From Hyphomicrobiales bacterium (GTDB taxonomy: Bacteria; Pseudomonadota; Alphaproteobacteria; Rhizobiales; Methyloligellaceae): a stretch of 41,520 bases of DNA. Below, in pieces: positions 9,123 to 17,309 of the stretch. The position numbers and the translations under genes were made by a program. The stretch's first letter is position 1. Each line of letters opens with the position of its first letter. Under the pieces are notes generated by a model. It was not told where the DNA came from. It saw nothing but the letters and a program-made list of their open reading frames with translations, and did no database searches. The stretch covers positions 1-41,520 of the forward strand of contig JANQLP010000087.1 of the NCBI GenBank assembly GCA_028280515.1, written 5' to 3'.

Positions 9123-10124
9123 TCATGGCGTCGCTCTCAAGGCGATGGTACCGACGCACGGTTCGGTGTGCACAAGCCGGGTGCCCGCAACCAGGGCCGT
9201 AATCTTGCCGAAGGCGGTGTCTCGCCCGAGGTACCGCATGCCGCAATCGGACGCTGGATGCAGGCGCTCTGGCGGCACGATGGCCAATGCGGCTTCGAGA
9301 CGTTCCGCAATGTGTGATAGTGTCTCGACGGCTTGGTTGCCCAGGTCGAGCAGACCCAGGATTACATGTTTGTCACCGCAGTGGCTCAACACGTCTGGCG
9401 TATGGCCGGGCTGATCGTACTCCAGGCTGATGCCGGCGATCGGTGTATCGGACAGGATCTCAAGGACTTCCGGATAAGACCTGCTCGCCGATTTCTCGCG
9501 GTAGACCAGCGCATAGCCATAGCAGACATGAATGATGACCGGGGCTTTGATGCCGGTCACCAGACGTTCGACGGATTCCACACCGAAGGCGCGGACTTCG
9601 TCCAAGGCGAAGTGGAAGCTTGGTTCGTCGACTTGGAGAACGTCGGCGCCCGCGGCATCGAGCACCTTGAGTTCCTTGTTGAGCGCGGCCGCCAGCGCCA
9701 TGACCAGCGGCCTTTGGTCTCCGTAGAAGTGGTCGGCGAGCTGGCGTGACAGGGTGAGCGGGCCGACCACGTTCGCCTTGACCGGTTTCGCCGTGTTGGC
9801 CTTCAGAAATAGTAGTTCATCGACACTTATCGGACCGCGCCAGCTGTCGGCATCGATGACCTTGGGTTTCAAGGTGCTGCGTTCGGCATATTCCTCGAGA
9901 CCGGTCTCATCACGCTTGGCGCTCTCGGTCGGCGTCTCGGCGGCGACCTTTTCAGGATGCGCCGTATCGACGCCGGTCAACCCGGACAAGAAGTGTCGGT
10001 CATAGGACGGGCGCTGCGCCTCGCCATCGGTCAACAAGTCCAGCCCCGCGCGCTCCTGGTCGTAGATGGCGAGCCGGGCCGCGTCCTCCTTCGCCTCCTG
10101 GACTCGGCCTCCGGGCGCCACCAT
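9123..10124 (-). CDS. MetE-like cobalamin-independent methyltransferase family protein, 5'-truncated
   Basis: This matches the short COG0620 family related to the MetE C-terminal domain: methyl transfer to a thiol such as homocysteine, with zinc. The zinc ligands are visible as HVC (in VIIHVCYGYA), Glu in ISLEYDQPG and Cys in ASDCGMRYLG. Also present are DQERAGLDLLTDGE, NVVGPLTL and VLQVDEPSFHF. The family normally begins with a TTxVGSxPR strand and about 40 further residues before this point. Here recognisable homology starts only at RVQEAKEDAARL, directly at the junction with a LysR remnant. The ATG at 10124 gives 333 residues; a longer frame to 10199 reads through LysR sequence. Probably inactive or altered. 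There is no convincing ribosome binding site. Confidence 0.75.
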   Translation of the reverse strand: MVAPGGRVQEAKEDAARLAIYDQERAGLDLLTDGEAQRPSYDRHFLSGLTGVDTAHPEKVAAETPTESAKRDETGLEEYAERSTLKPKVIDADSWRGPISVDELLFLKANTAKPVKANVVGPLTLSRQLADHFYGDQRPLVMALAAALNKELKVLDAAGADVLQVDEPSFHFALDEVRAFGVESVERLVTGIKAPVIIHVCYGYALVYREKSASRSYPEVLEILSDTPIAGISLEYDQPGHTPDVLSHCGDKHVILGLLDLGNQAVETLSHIAERLEAALAIVPPERLHPASDCGMRYLGRDTAFGKITALVAGTRLVHTEPCVGTIALRATP

Positions 10125-10917
10125 GAGCCGTCCATCGCTCGCATGCGTTGATGGTACGCCAGCGGCCCTGCGTCTGGCCAACGGTGTCGAGTCCGGCATG
10201 CGCGCGATCTATGAGGCACTGGACGAGGTCAGAGGCGTCACGAATCGAGAGCCGCATCTTCAGGTGCTGGTGCCAGCGACGCTAGCGTTCTATTGGCTGC
10301 TGCCGCGTTTGGCCGCCCTGCGGCAATCGGGACTGAAACTGAAAGCTGATGTCCGGCACACCAACACGCACGAGAACTGGCTGGACGTGCCGTTCGACAT
10401 TGAGATTCGGTCCGACCGGGAGATCCCATCCGCCAATGCGCGGGTCTCGATCTTCCATGACCGCCTGGGCCTCGTCGCTGCGCCAAAGCTTGCCGATGTA
10501 TTTAGAAAGAAGGGCGGCGTGTGTGCTCTTACATTCTTGGAGAGTGAGACCCGTCCTGGCCAACTCGACGATTGGCTTACGTGCGCCGGTCTGGCGCGAG
10601 ACGAGCTTCGACGAGTCGAGGCTTTCGAGCGTAACTACATCGCCATCGAGGCGGCGTTGATCGGTCAGGGCGCCATCGTCGCGCCGTTGGCCGTGGTCGG
10701 CAACCATCTGGTGCGCGGCAGCCTGGTGCAACTGTTGGCGGACATTACCGTCGTCGGATCCGAGTTTTCCGCCGTCTATGACCGGCTCGCCGACAACGCG
10801 CGTTACGCACGGGCCTTTGCCGGCTGGTTGCAGACGATGGCGTTGACGCAGAGCTCGAACAGCCCGCCGGCCGGCGCCGACCTCTCGGCAGCGCCGGCGT
10901 TGGGGATCATTCAGTAG
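10123..10917 (+). pseudogene. LysR-family regulator remnant lacking the DNA-binding domain
   Basis: The 264-residue frame is the effector-binding part of a GcvA-like LysR regulator. TPAALRLANGVESGMRAIYE resembles the linker end of the helix-turn-helix domain, and HLQVLVPATLAFYWLLPRLA begins the periplasmic-binding-like fold, which continues to the usual end (AGWLQTMAL). The first roughly 65 residues, carrying the winged helix-turn-helix, are absent. The frame upstream is instead the antisense of the MetE-like gene. Without the DNA-binding domain it cannot act as a regulator. In intact genomes LysR/MetR-type genes often lie divergent from metE, so this pair seems to have lost its shared promoter and both 5' ends in one deletion. 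Confidence 0.72.
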
Positions 10918-11108
10918 CGCCAGCCGCTACGATCCACGGGTCAGGTGTTGTGCGGATTCCCGCAATCAGCCAGGAGCCCGAACGGATAGAGACTTATTGC
11001 TTGCCGCCTTCCGTGGCTCATGCCGTCATGAGCGGGGACAGCGCTCACGTCGTCGCAGAGCCGACGCAAAACCGGCGCAGGCATATGCGCGTGAGAATGG
11101 TGAACGCG

Positions 11109-11972
11109 CTATCTTAGAAACCGCCGTTCGGTCTCCTTCATACCGTCCATATCCTGCAGTCGGAAGATTTCGGTCACAGGGACGATGGCGGCGTTAACAT
11201 TTTGGATGCCGCCGTCCGCGCGGATTTGGGCGAAGGTCGCCTGCATGGCGCTTACGGCAGCCCGAATGGCATGATTGCCCCAGATGACGAGCCCCACCTT
11301 GTCGGTACCCTTGATGCGTTCGACCGTCATCTGCGGATAGGTTGTGGGGACGAGGGCGAGTGGGACCGCTCCGTCCCAGCCGGTGATGAAGGTCTCGATC
11401 TCGTCGGGCGTCTTTTGCCTGGAGTGGACGAGGATCATGTCGGCGCCAGCTTCGGTATAGGCGCGGGCGCGTTTGTGTGCCTCAGCCTGGCCAAGGCTCG
11501 CGATCAGCGCTTCGGTACGGGCAATGACTAGGAACTCGTTTGACGTCCGTGCCGCGCTGGCAGCTTCGATTTTGCCGCAGAACTCCTCGATGCGCACCAG
11601 CTCCTGCCGACCGTCGACAACGAGGCTGGTCACTTTGGGGAAGGTCTTGTCCTCGATGACGACGGCGGCCGCCCCGGCGCGTTCATACTCGGTGGTCGCG
11701 TGCACCACGTTAACCGCGTTGCCGAAGCCGGTGTCGATATCGGCGATGATCGGTAGCAATGTTGCGCCGGCGATAGCGCGGACCATCTCCAGATGTTGTG
11801 TCATGGTGATCAGACTGACATCTGGCAGGCCATAGAGCGCCGACAGCTCGAAGCCCGACGCCCACAGTGCTTCGAAGCCGGCCTCCTCAGCGAGTTTGGC
11901 TGACAGAGGTGAATGAGTCGCCATTGCCTGAACCGTACCGTCTTGGGCGATCAGCGCGCGCAGGCCGACCAT
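11109..11972 (-). CDS. palA: Phosphonopyruvate hydrolase (PEP mutase/isocitrate lyase superfamily)
   Basis: This cytoplasmic enzyme cleaves the C-P bond of 3-phosphonopyruvate to pyruvate and phosphate. The 287-residue chain closely follows the Variovorax enzyme as I remember it: AMATHSPLSAKLAEEAGFEA, ASGFELSALYGLPD, the metal-binding stretch IADIDTGFGNAVNV, the lid motif EDKTFPKVTSL, DGRQELVRIEEF, HSRQKTPDEI and GNHAIRAAV. PEP mutase has Asn in EDKxxxxxNS; Thr at that position (EDKTFPKVTS) matches the hydrolase. The ATG overlaps the palB stop as TGATG, with GGAG upstream, so translation is probably coupled. Isocitrate-lyase-like C-C lyases are the alternative, but the motif argues against them. 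Confidence 0.86.
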   Translation of the reverse strand: MVGLRALIAQDGTVQAMATHSPLSAKLAEEAGFEALWASGFELSALYGLPDVSLITMTQHLEMVRAIAGATLLPIIADIDTGFGNAVNVVHATTEYERAGAAAVVIEDKTFPKVTSLVVDGRQELVRIEEFCGKIEAASAARTSNEFLVIARTEALIASLGQAEAHKRARAYTEAGADMILVHSRQKTPDEIETFITGWDGAVPLALVPTTYPQMTVERIKGTDKVGLVIWGNHAIRAAVSAMQATFAQIRADGGIQNVNAAIVPVTEIFRLQDMDGMKETERRFLR

Positions 11973-13189
11973 CAAGCTGTCTCCGCCATCAGCGTATCGC
12001 AAGCCTCCTGCAGCCGCTCACAGGCGCGCACGACGTCGCCGGTCGAGGCGGCAAAGGACAGGCGCATGTGGCCGGGCGCCCGGAAGCTCGAACCGGGCAC
12101 GACCGCAACGCCAAAGCGCTCCAGAAGGAGCATGGCGAAATCAACATCGGAGCCAATGGGCGTGCCGTCGGGCGCCTTGCGACCGATCATTGCCTCGCAA
12201 GAGACGAGCACGTAGAAGGCTCCGTCCGGCACGCGGCAGGCGAGACCTGGCATGCGGTTCAGGTGTTCGCAGATCAGATCGCGCCGCTTGCGCAGCGTAT
12301 CGCGGAACGCCTTGAGATGCGCCTGGTCCCCGACAACGGCTTCAAGCGCGGCACGTTGGGCGATCGAACTGGCATGCGAGGTGGTCTGGCCCTGGATCGT
12401 TGTCATCGCTTTGATGAGCGGCTTGGGGCCGGCGCCCCAGCCAATGCGCCAGCCCGTCATGGCATGCGCTTTCGAGACGCCGTTGACGATCAGAATGCGG
12501 TCAGAAAGGTCGGGCGCCATAGCGGCAAGTGAAGCGAAACGTGCCGGCGAATAGACAAGCTGCTCGTAGATCTCGTCACAAAGCACGGCGACGTGATCGT
12601 TGCCGCGCAACACTTCGGCGAGTGCGTCCAATTCGCTCGCGGTGTAGACCGCGCCAGTGGGATTGGACGGCGTGTTCAGGATCAGCCAGCGCGTGCGCGG
12701 CGTGATCGCGGCATCCAAAAGTGCCGGCGTCAGCTTGAAGGTGGCGCTCGCCATGCCATCGGCGATAATCGGCACACCGCCGGCCAACTTGGTCATTTCC
12801 GGATAGCTCACCCAGCAGGGTGATGGCACGACCACCTCGTCGCCTGGGTCGAGCGTTGCCAGCAGAGCATTGACGATGACCTGCTTGGCACCGCTGCCGA
12901 CGATGATCTGGTCCGGCGCATAAGCAAGGTCATGGTCTTGATCGAGCTGGCCAGCGATCGCTTGCCGCAGGTCCGGGATGCCCGCCACCGTTGTGTAACG
13001 GGTGTGTCCACCGCGTATGGCTGCCACACCGGCGGCACAAATCGCTTTGGGCGTATCAAAGTCCGGCTCGCCCTGAGTCAGCGCAATGATATCATGGCCT
13101 CCAGCGGACAGTGCCCGTGCCTGGGCGGTCATGGCCTTTGTGGCCGACGGCGCGACGTCAAGCATACGTTGCGCGAGACCTATTGGCAT
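11972..13189 (-). CDS. palB: Class I aminotransferase, probable phosphonoalanine transaminase
   Basis: This 405-residue PLP enzyme of the aspartate aminotransferase Ib type is predicted to convert 2-amino-3-phosphonopropionate to phosphonopyruvate for PalA. Motifs include ALTQGEPDFDTPKAI near residue 40, GSGAKQVIVNAL (cofactor phosphate site), NTPSNPTGAVY, CDEIYEQLVY and the Schiff-base lysine in VNGVSKAHAMTGWRIGW. The C-terminus keeps the substrate-carboxylate Arg region (MRLSFA). The start is ATG at 13189, 6 bases after AAGGA. An open frame extends upstream to 13291 through the repeat element but reads unlike an aminotransferase. Substrate assignment rests on coupling to palA and a LysR gene, the arrangement known for phosphonoalanine degradation in Variovorax; by sequence alone it is an aspartate-type aminotransferase. 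Confidence 0.85.
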   Translation of the reverse strand: MPIGLAQRMLDVAPSATKAMTAQARALSAGGHDIIALTQGEPDFDTPKAICAAGVAAIRGGHTRYTTVAGIPDLRQAIAGQLDQDHDLAYAPDQIIVGSGAKQVIVNALLATLDPGDEVVVPSPCWVSYPEMTKLAGGVPIIADGMASATFKLTPALLDAAITPRTRWLILNTPSNPTGAVYTASELDALAEVLRGNDHVAVLCDEIYEQLVYSPARFASLAAMAPDLSDRILIVNGVSKAHAMTGWRIGWGAGPKPLIKAMTTIQGQTTSHASSIAQRAALEAVVGDQAHLKAFRDTLRKRRDLICEHLNRMPGLACRVPDGAFYVLVSCEAMIGRKAPDGTPIGSDVDFAMLLLERFGVAVVPGSSFRAPGHMRLSFAASTGDVVRACERLQEACDTLMAETA

Positions 13190-13298
13190 GTGCATTCCTT
13201 GGTCGCAGTGTGCCCCGAACCTCCCAGCCCGAACCGCTTCCGGCAACCGCATGCATCGCAAAGGCACGGTCAACCGATCGTTTTTGATCATGACTTGT
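13190..13298 (-). promoter_or_regulatory. Leader of palB carrying the right copy of the 102-bp repeat
   Basis: The 108-base gap between palR and palB is almost filled by an element (13197-13298) that recurs at 8948-9049. In the minus-strand transcript it starts right after the palR stop with ATGATCAAAA and ends in the AAGGA that serves as the palB ribosome binding site. Potential pairings in this copy are GATC/GATC, GTGCC with GGCAC, and GGTTG with CGACC. The last two would fold the element on itself close to the ribosome binding site. It may be a regulatory leader or a small interspersed repeat. I do not recognise it as a named riboswitch. Confidence 0.45.
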
Positions 13299-14230
13299 CA
13301 TGATGCCGTGCCGGTTTCGGTCAACGATGGGCGGCAAAGCCGAACCAGCCAGCGGCAAAACGCGCGGGCTAGGTCGGGATTGCGGCTTCGGTCGACGGCA
13401 TAGGCGCGGTAGCGCATGCCGCTGGCTGCCCGGCTCTCCGGTAAAATGCCCAGCATCCCTTCACGCACCAAGTCCCTGACCAGTATCTCGGGCGCCACCA
13501 GTAGGCCAAGGCCGGTGGTGACGGCCGGCAGCGCCAGATAGTGGTGATCGTATCGGGCGCCGATTGTCACGTCGGCCGGCTCCATCCCCATAGCCGTCAA
13601 CCAGCGCGGCAGGATGTCGGGCCGCGAGGTGATGGTGAGGATCGGGACGGCGGCGGTAAGGTCCAGTCCCTTGCTCCCGGTCAGCTTGGGCGTCCCAACA
13701 CAAACCAAATGTTCCTCAAGCAGCTCCCAATGGTCCGATGGTTCCGTGACGGTCAGATCGCGGGTGATCAGCACGTCGTAGGCATCCGTCAGCGTTGGCG
13801 CCGACAGCGACGTGATCAGGTCGACAGTGGCGCGGCCTGTCGCTCCCGAGAAGGTCTGAAGGTTGGGGATCATCGTGGTGTAGGCGAAGGTCGACAGCGA
13901 AGTGCGCACGACGATGCGATTGATGTCAGCGGAGCTCCGGCGCATGCGCCGCATGGCGAAAGAGATCTCGTCAAGCGGTTCACTGACGGCATCGGCCAAC
14001 AGTTTGCCGAACTCGGTCAGCGCCGATTTGCGCCCGCGCCGCTCGATCAACTTGGCGCCAAGATGAGCTTCCAGCACCGCTAGATGTCGGCTCGCCGCAC
14101 TCTGGGTGATGCCCAACACCCTTGCCGCTCCGGTGACGCTCTGCTCACGCGCGATTGTCACAAAAACGCGTATGGCGTTTAGCGGCAACGTCTCTTTCTC
14201 TCTACCGGCGTGTTCAAGCTCGTGCGTCAT
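13298..14230 (-). CDS. LysR-family regulator, probable PalR-like activator
   Basis: This 310-residue protein has an N-terminal winged helix-turn-helix (LNAIRVFVTIAREQSVTGAA, then VLGITQSAASRHLAVLEAHL, LIERRGRKSALTEFG) and a full effector-binding domain, TAVPILTITSRPDILPRWL through to the C-terminal RYRAYAVDRSRNPDLARAF. Its length is normal. It is transcribed in the same direction as palB and palA, 108 bases upstream of palB, and is divergent from a phosphodiesterase. LysR regulators normally sit next to their target. The shared 210-base region before 14441 is the likely control site, with a phosphonate such as phosphonoalanine as the inferred inducer. It resembles the GcvA-like branch. Confidence 0.87.
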   Translation of the reverse strand: MTHELEHAGREKETLPLNAIRVFVTIAREQSVTGAARVLGITQSAASRHLAVLEAHLGAKLIERRGRKSALTEFGKLLADAVSEPLDEISFAMRRMRRSSADINRIVVRTSLSTFAYTTMIPNLQTFSGATGRATVDLITSLSAPTLTDAYDVLITRDLTVTEPSDHWELLEEHLVCVGTPKLTGSKGLDLTAAVPILTITSRPDILPRWLTAMGMEPADVTIGARYDHHYLALPAVTTGLGLLVAPEILVRDLVREGMLGILPESRAASGMRYRAYAVDRSRNPDLARAFCRWLVRLCRPSLTETGTAS

Positions 14231-14440
14231 GCCGTCTCTCTGCCTCGCTGCTCGATGGTCCGGACCCTCGTCGCCGCAGCCGCTTCCGGCACGCGACGAT
14301 GCTGTTCAAGTCATTCGTCTAGCATGCGCAGGGCAGGTGCACCCATCGCATTTATTCATGCTTGTCATCAAACTATCGCTGAACCACTCAGTGGTCGCGA
14401 TAGGCTAGCCGGCGGCCTCGGGCCGAATTGGAGATCCCCT

Positions 14441-15925
14441 ATGACCACAACCTGCCTACTTGTCGGTTTTGACGGACTGCGCCCCGATCTGGTATCGCCG
14501 GAACTGACACCTCATCTGTGCCGTCTCAAAGCTTGGGGCGTGACATTTGCGAACCATGTTACCGTCTATCCCAGCGAAACGCGCGTCGTCTTCGCCAGTC
14601 TTGTGACCGGCACTACCGCCGATCGGCACGGCATGATCGGCAACCGATTTTTGGACCGTTCCGCCGTGCCGCCGCGCATGGTCGACACCGCAGACGCCGC
14701 TCTACTAGAGCGCTTCGATGCCGAGACCGATGGCAGGCTCATGACAGCCACGACGCTGGGCGAAGCGCTCAACGATGCCGGCAAGTCGCTCGCCGTTCTT
14801 GCTTCCAATTCGCGCGGCGCCACACGCTGTTTGAACCATAAGGTGAAAGCGCTGGAGCAGTTATGTCTGTCGGGGCATTTTGAAGACATCGCCACGCCAG
14901 CCGATGCGGCATCCGATATCCTCAAGGCGCTCGGCCCGTTACCGCCAGCCGCCGAACCGGGCACGCCCGATCTCGAAGCGCAGACCGTGCTGACGACGGC
15001 GTTCCTTGATTACGTCTGGCCGAGGTATCGGCCGGACGTGACGTTACTCTGGTATTCGGAACCGGATCTAAGCTCGCACTTCTCAGGGGTGGGTGCGCCT
15101 GAAACGAAGCAGGCAATTGCGCATGCCGATGCCCAGTTCGGCCGCATTCTCGACTGGTGGATGGCCGAAGGCCATGAAGTCGGCGTGCAACTTTTTGCCA
15201 CCTCCGATCATGGTCACATCACCGCGCATACGCGCGTCTCGGTGGCCGATACGCTAAACGCCGCTGGCTTAACTGCTGGAGCAGCGTTGGGGCCCGACGT
15301 CGACGCCGTTATCGTGCCGGGGCAGGTCGGTGCCATCTATCTGACTGATCCGACCGAGGCCGCAATCGCTAGAGCCAGCGCGGCCCTGATGGACACGGAT
15401 TGGTGCGGCTCGATCTTCACGCGGGGCCGCAACGATATCGATGGTATCGCACCGGGCACGTTCGCGCAGGGCTTGGTTTTTGCCGAACATGCCCGCGCGC
15501 CAGACGTCAACTTCTGTTTCCTGTCGGAAGATCAAAATGATCAGTACGGGCTTTCCGGCCAGACCTATTACGACAGCGGTCTCGCGCCTGGTCTTGGTGT
15601 GCATGGCGGACTGCATTCGCGGGAACTAGCCAGTGTCGCGATCGCGGCAGGCTCTCATTTCGAGAACGGCACCACGTCTACACTGCCGACCTGTGTATCG
15701 GACATCGCCCCGACACTGCTGCAGTTGCTGGGTCTGGCACGCCCGCATTCGGTAACGGGGCGCGTATTGGAGGAGGCCTTTGTCGAGCCGGACTGCAAGA
15801 ACTCCGTTCCCACTGAGACAATCGTGCTCGAGACGCATCTCGGAGAGTACGCGCAGACGCTCAACCGTATTCGCTATGGCGACGTCACCTATCTCTCGGA
15901 TGCGGGAGCCAGTCGGCACACCTAA
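14441..15925 (+). CDS. Type I phosphodiesterase/nucleotide pyrophosphatase-family hydrolase (alkaline phosphatase superfamily)
   Basis: This 494-residue metal-dependent phosphoester hydrolase has no signal peptide. The metal-binding N-terminus reads LVGFDGLRPDLVSPELTPHL. The nucleophile Thr lies in YPSETRVVFASLVTG near residue 47. Later metal ligands are EPDLSSHFSG (Asp, His), SDHGHIT (Asp, His) and GVHGGLHS (His). A short adapter ends the protein. ATG at 14441 has GGAG 7 bases upstream; a longer frame to 14210 lies in the divergent promoter. Next to palRBA it may release a phosphonate from an ester or act on a related phosphonate; phosphonoacetate hydrolase belongs to the same superfamily. 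The substrate is uncertain, and nucleotide or phospholipid diesters are alternatives. Confidence 0.85.
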   Translation: MTTTCLLVGFDGLRPDLVSPELTPHLCRLKAWGVTFANHVTVYPSETRVVFASLVTGTTADRHGMIGNRFLDRSAVPPRMVDTADAALLERFDAETDGRLMTATTLGEALNDAGKSLAVLASNSRGATRCLNHKVKALEQLCLSGHFEDIATPADAASDILKALGPLPPAAEPGTPDLEAQTVLTTAFLDYVWPRYRPDVTLLWYSEPDLSSHFSGVGAPETKQAIAHADAQFGRILDWWMAEGHEVGVQLFATSDHGHITAHTRVSVADTLNAAGLTAGAALGPDVDAVIVPGQVGAIYLTDPTEAAIARASAALMDTDWCGSIFTRGRNDIDGIAPGTFAQGLVFAEHARAPDVNFCFLSEDQNDQYGLSGQTYYDSGLAPGLGVHGGLHSRELASVAIAAGSHFENGTTSTLPTCVSDIAPTLLQLLGLARPHSVTGRVLEEAFVEPDCKNSVPTETIVLETHLGEYAQTLNRIRYGDVTYLSDAGASRHT

Positions 15926-15949
15926 TTGTGAGTGAAGACAAACAAGTCT

Positions 15950-16258
15950 TCATTTCCGGATCGATTGGATCACGTCGCGTAAGGTGTCTCGGTCTACTAT
16001 CGCCTCAGCCAACAGACTCGGGGATAGTTCAAGGTTCCCAGAGGCGGCCGACTACATCAGCTCTGGACGACCCAGTTCGTTGAGGGTGAGACATGCTTCC
16101 CGCATTTCTGCTGCGCGGCGCAAGCCGTGTCTGGCTGAACCCTCAAGAGCGGCCACCGCCGTCTTGTCCCAATCAAGTCCTGGATAGCCCTCTTCAACGT
16201 TGTTGATGACTTCTTGTACAATGTGAAATCTGTTGGCTGTCCCTACCAAGTACTCCAT
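15950..16258 (-). pseudogene. C-terminal fragment of an NAD-dependent dehydrogenase (DUF1932-like), with internal stop
   Basis: The frame 16258-16052 reads through FHIVQEVINNVEEGYPGLDW and then SARHGLRRAAEMREACLTLN. This resembles the helical C-terminal domain of 6-phosphogluconate/3-hydroxyisobutyrate dehydrogenase-like oxidoreductases (the RRAAEMREVAxTLxELG pattern). A TAG at 16052-16054 interrupts it, and the same frame continues for 33 codons to a TGA at 15950. The NAD-binding N-terminal domain is missing because the sequence upstream is an insertion-sequence gene. It is a dead relic. Confidence 0.6.
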
Positions 16259-16308
16259 CCGCCGATTGAGACTTGACCAACTGGTTTGACGGTCGAAGAT
16301 CGGTCGCC

Positions 16309-17199
16309 ATGTTGAATGTCCTGCGAACTCTATTGCGGTATCTGTTTTGTCGCTTGCTGTGTGGGCCAGCGACCGAAACGGACTTAATCGCGCTTCGTCA
16401 TCAAGTCCTTTCGTTGCAGCGTCAGTTGAAGATGCGACCTAAGCTTACGCCGTGGGATCGCCTGTTGTTCGCGGAGCTGTACAAGGTGAACCCGCTATCG
16501 GTTCGATCGATATTGATCGTGAAACCGGATACGGTCGTTCGCTGGCATCGCGCCGGCTTCCGGCTGTTCTGGAGAATGCAGAGCCGGCAGGGTCCAGGAC
16601 GACCGAAGATCCCTGCCGAGACACGTGCGTTGATCCGGGAGATGAGTAAGGCGAACGTCCTGTGGAGAGCGCCCCGCGTTCACGGAGAGTCGCTCAAACT
16701 CGGCGTCGACGTCTCTCAGTCGACGGTCGCCAAGTACATGGTCGAGCGAGTCGGCCCACCGTCTCAAGCCTGGACGGCTTTTCTCAAGAATCACGCGGAT
16801 GGCATCGCAGCGATCGATCTCTCTGTCGTGCCGACGCTTGGCTTAAAGCTGCTGTGTGGGCTTGTCGTCCTGGATCACGGTCGACGCAGGATACTGCATG
16901 TGGCGGCGACACATCACCCAACGTCCGCGTGGATTGCACGCCAGATCGTCGAGGCGTTTCCATGGGAAGAGGGGCCAGAATACACCCTTCGCAATAGGGA
17001 TGCCTCATACGGTTCTTCGTATCGACGACGACTACAGGGGATGCGCATTCGAGATCGACCAGTTGCGCCACAATCTCCGTGGTAGAACGGATACGTTGAG
17101 CGTGTAATTTGGTCGATCAGACGCGATCTGCTGGACCACGTTGTGGTCCTAAACGAAAGGCACATCAGAAGTCTGCTTCGCCGATATGTGATCTATTGA
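16309..17199 (+). pseudogene. DDE (integrase-core) transposase, nonsense-mutated and 3'-truncated
   Basis: The N-terminus LLRYLFCRLLCGPATETDLI leads into ALRHQVLSLQRQLK and a helix-turn-helix region (PDTVVRWHRAGFRLFWRM). An rve-type catalytic core follows: first Asp in GIAAIDLSVVPTLGLKLL, GLVVLDHGRRRILHVA, SAWIARQIVEAFPWEEGP, second Asp in LRNRDASYGSSYRRRL, then RIRDRPVAPQSPW. At 17083 a TAG replaces the usual Gln codon of SPWQNGxVER. The same frame continues NGYVERVIWSIRRDLLDHVV, with the catalytic Glu, to RRYVIY and a stop at 17199, where the usual YYNxxRTHxSL tail is lost. It is related to widespread alphaproteobacterial rve-core transposases. ATG at 16309 matches the family N-terminus better than 16273. 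Confidence 0.82.
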
Positions 17200-17309
17200 A
17201 ACAGCTACCGAACTCATTTGGGATTGGCGAAAGACACCCCCGCCTATCGGCCAATTCACTCGTTCGGCAAGATCTCGTCGCAGCCATTCCTGGGTGGCCT
17301 GCACCATGC
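17200..17309. other. Short spacer between transposase and recombinase remnants
   Basis: This holds no recognisable gene. It joins two truncated mobile-element genes and is probably debris from the lost 3' ends of both. Confidence 0.4.

Noticed and set aside
10282-10731. Minus-strand frame opposite the LysR remnant
   Set aside because: The plus strand carries the recognisable LysR effector domain; the minus frame is its shadow.
11109-11972. PEP mutase (phosphonate biosynthesis) assignment for the lyase-fold gene
   Set aside because: The EDKTFPKVTS lid motif has Thr where mutases have Asn, no phosphonopyruvate decarboxylase gene is present, and the aminotransferase/LysR context fits degradation.
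13192-13291. N-terminal extension of the palB frame through the 102-bp repeat as coding sequence
   Set aside because: Aminotransferase homology begins after ATG 13189, and the two repeat copies differ mostly at amino-acid-changing positions, unlike a conserved peptide.
13197-13298. Assignment of the palB leader to a known riboswitch such as SAM-II
   Set aside because: The sequence blocks do not match the consensus of SAM-II or other riboswitch classes I can recall, and the proposed stems are not supported by covariation between the two copies.
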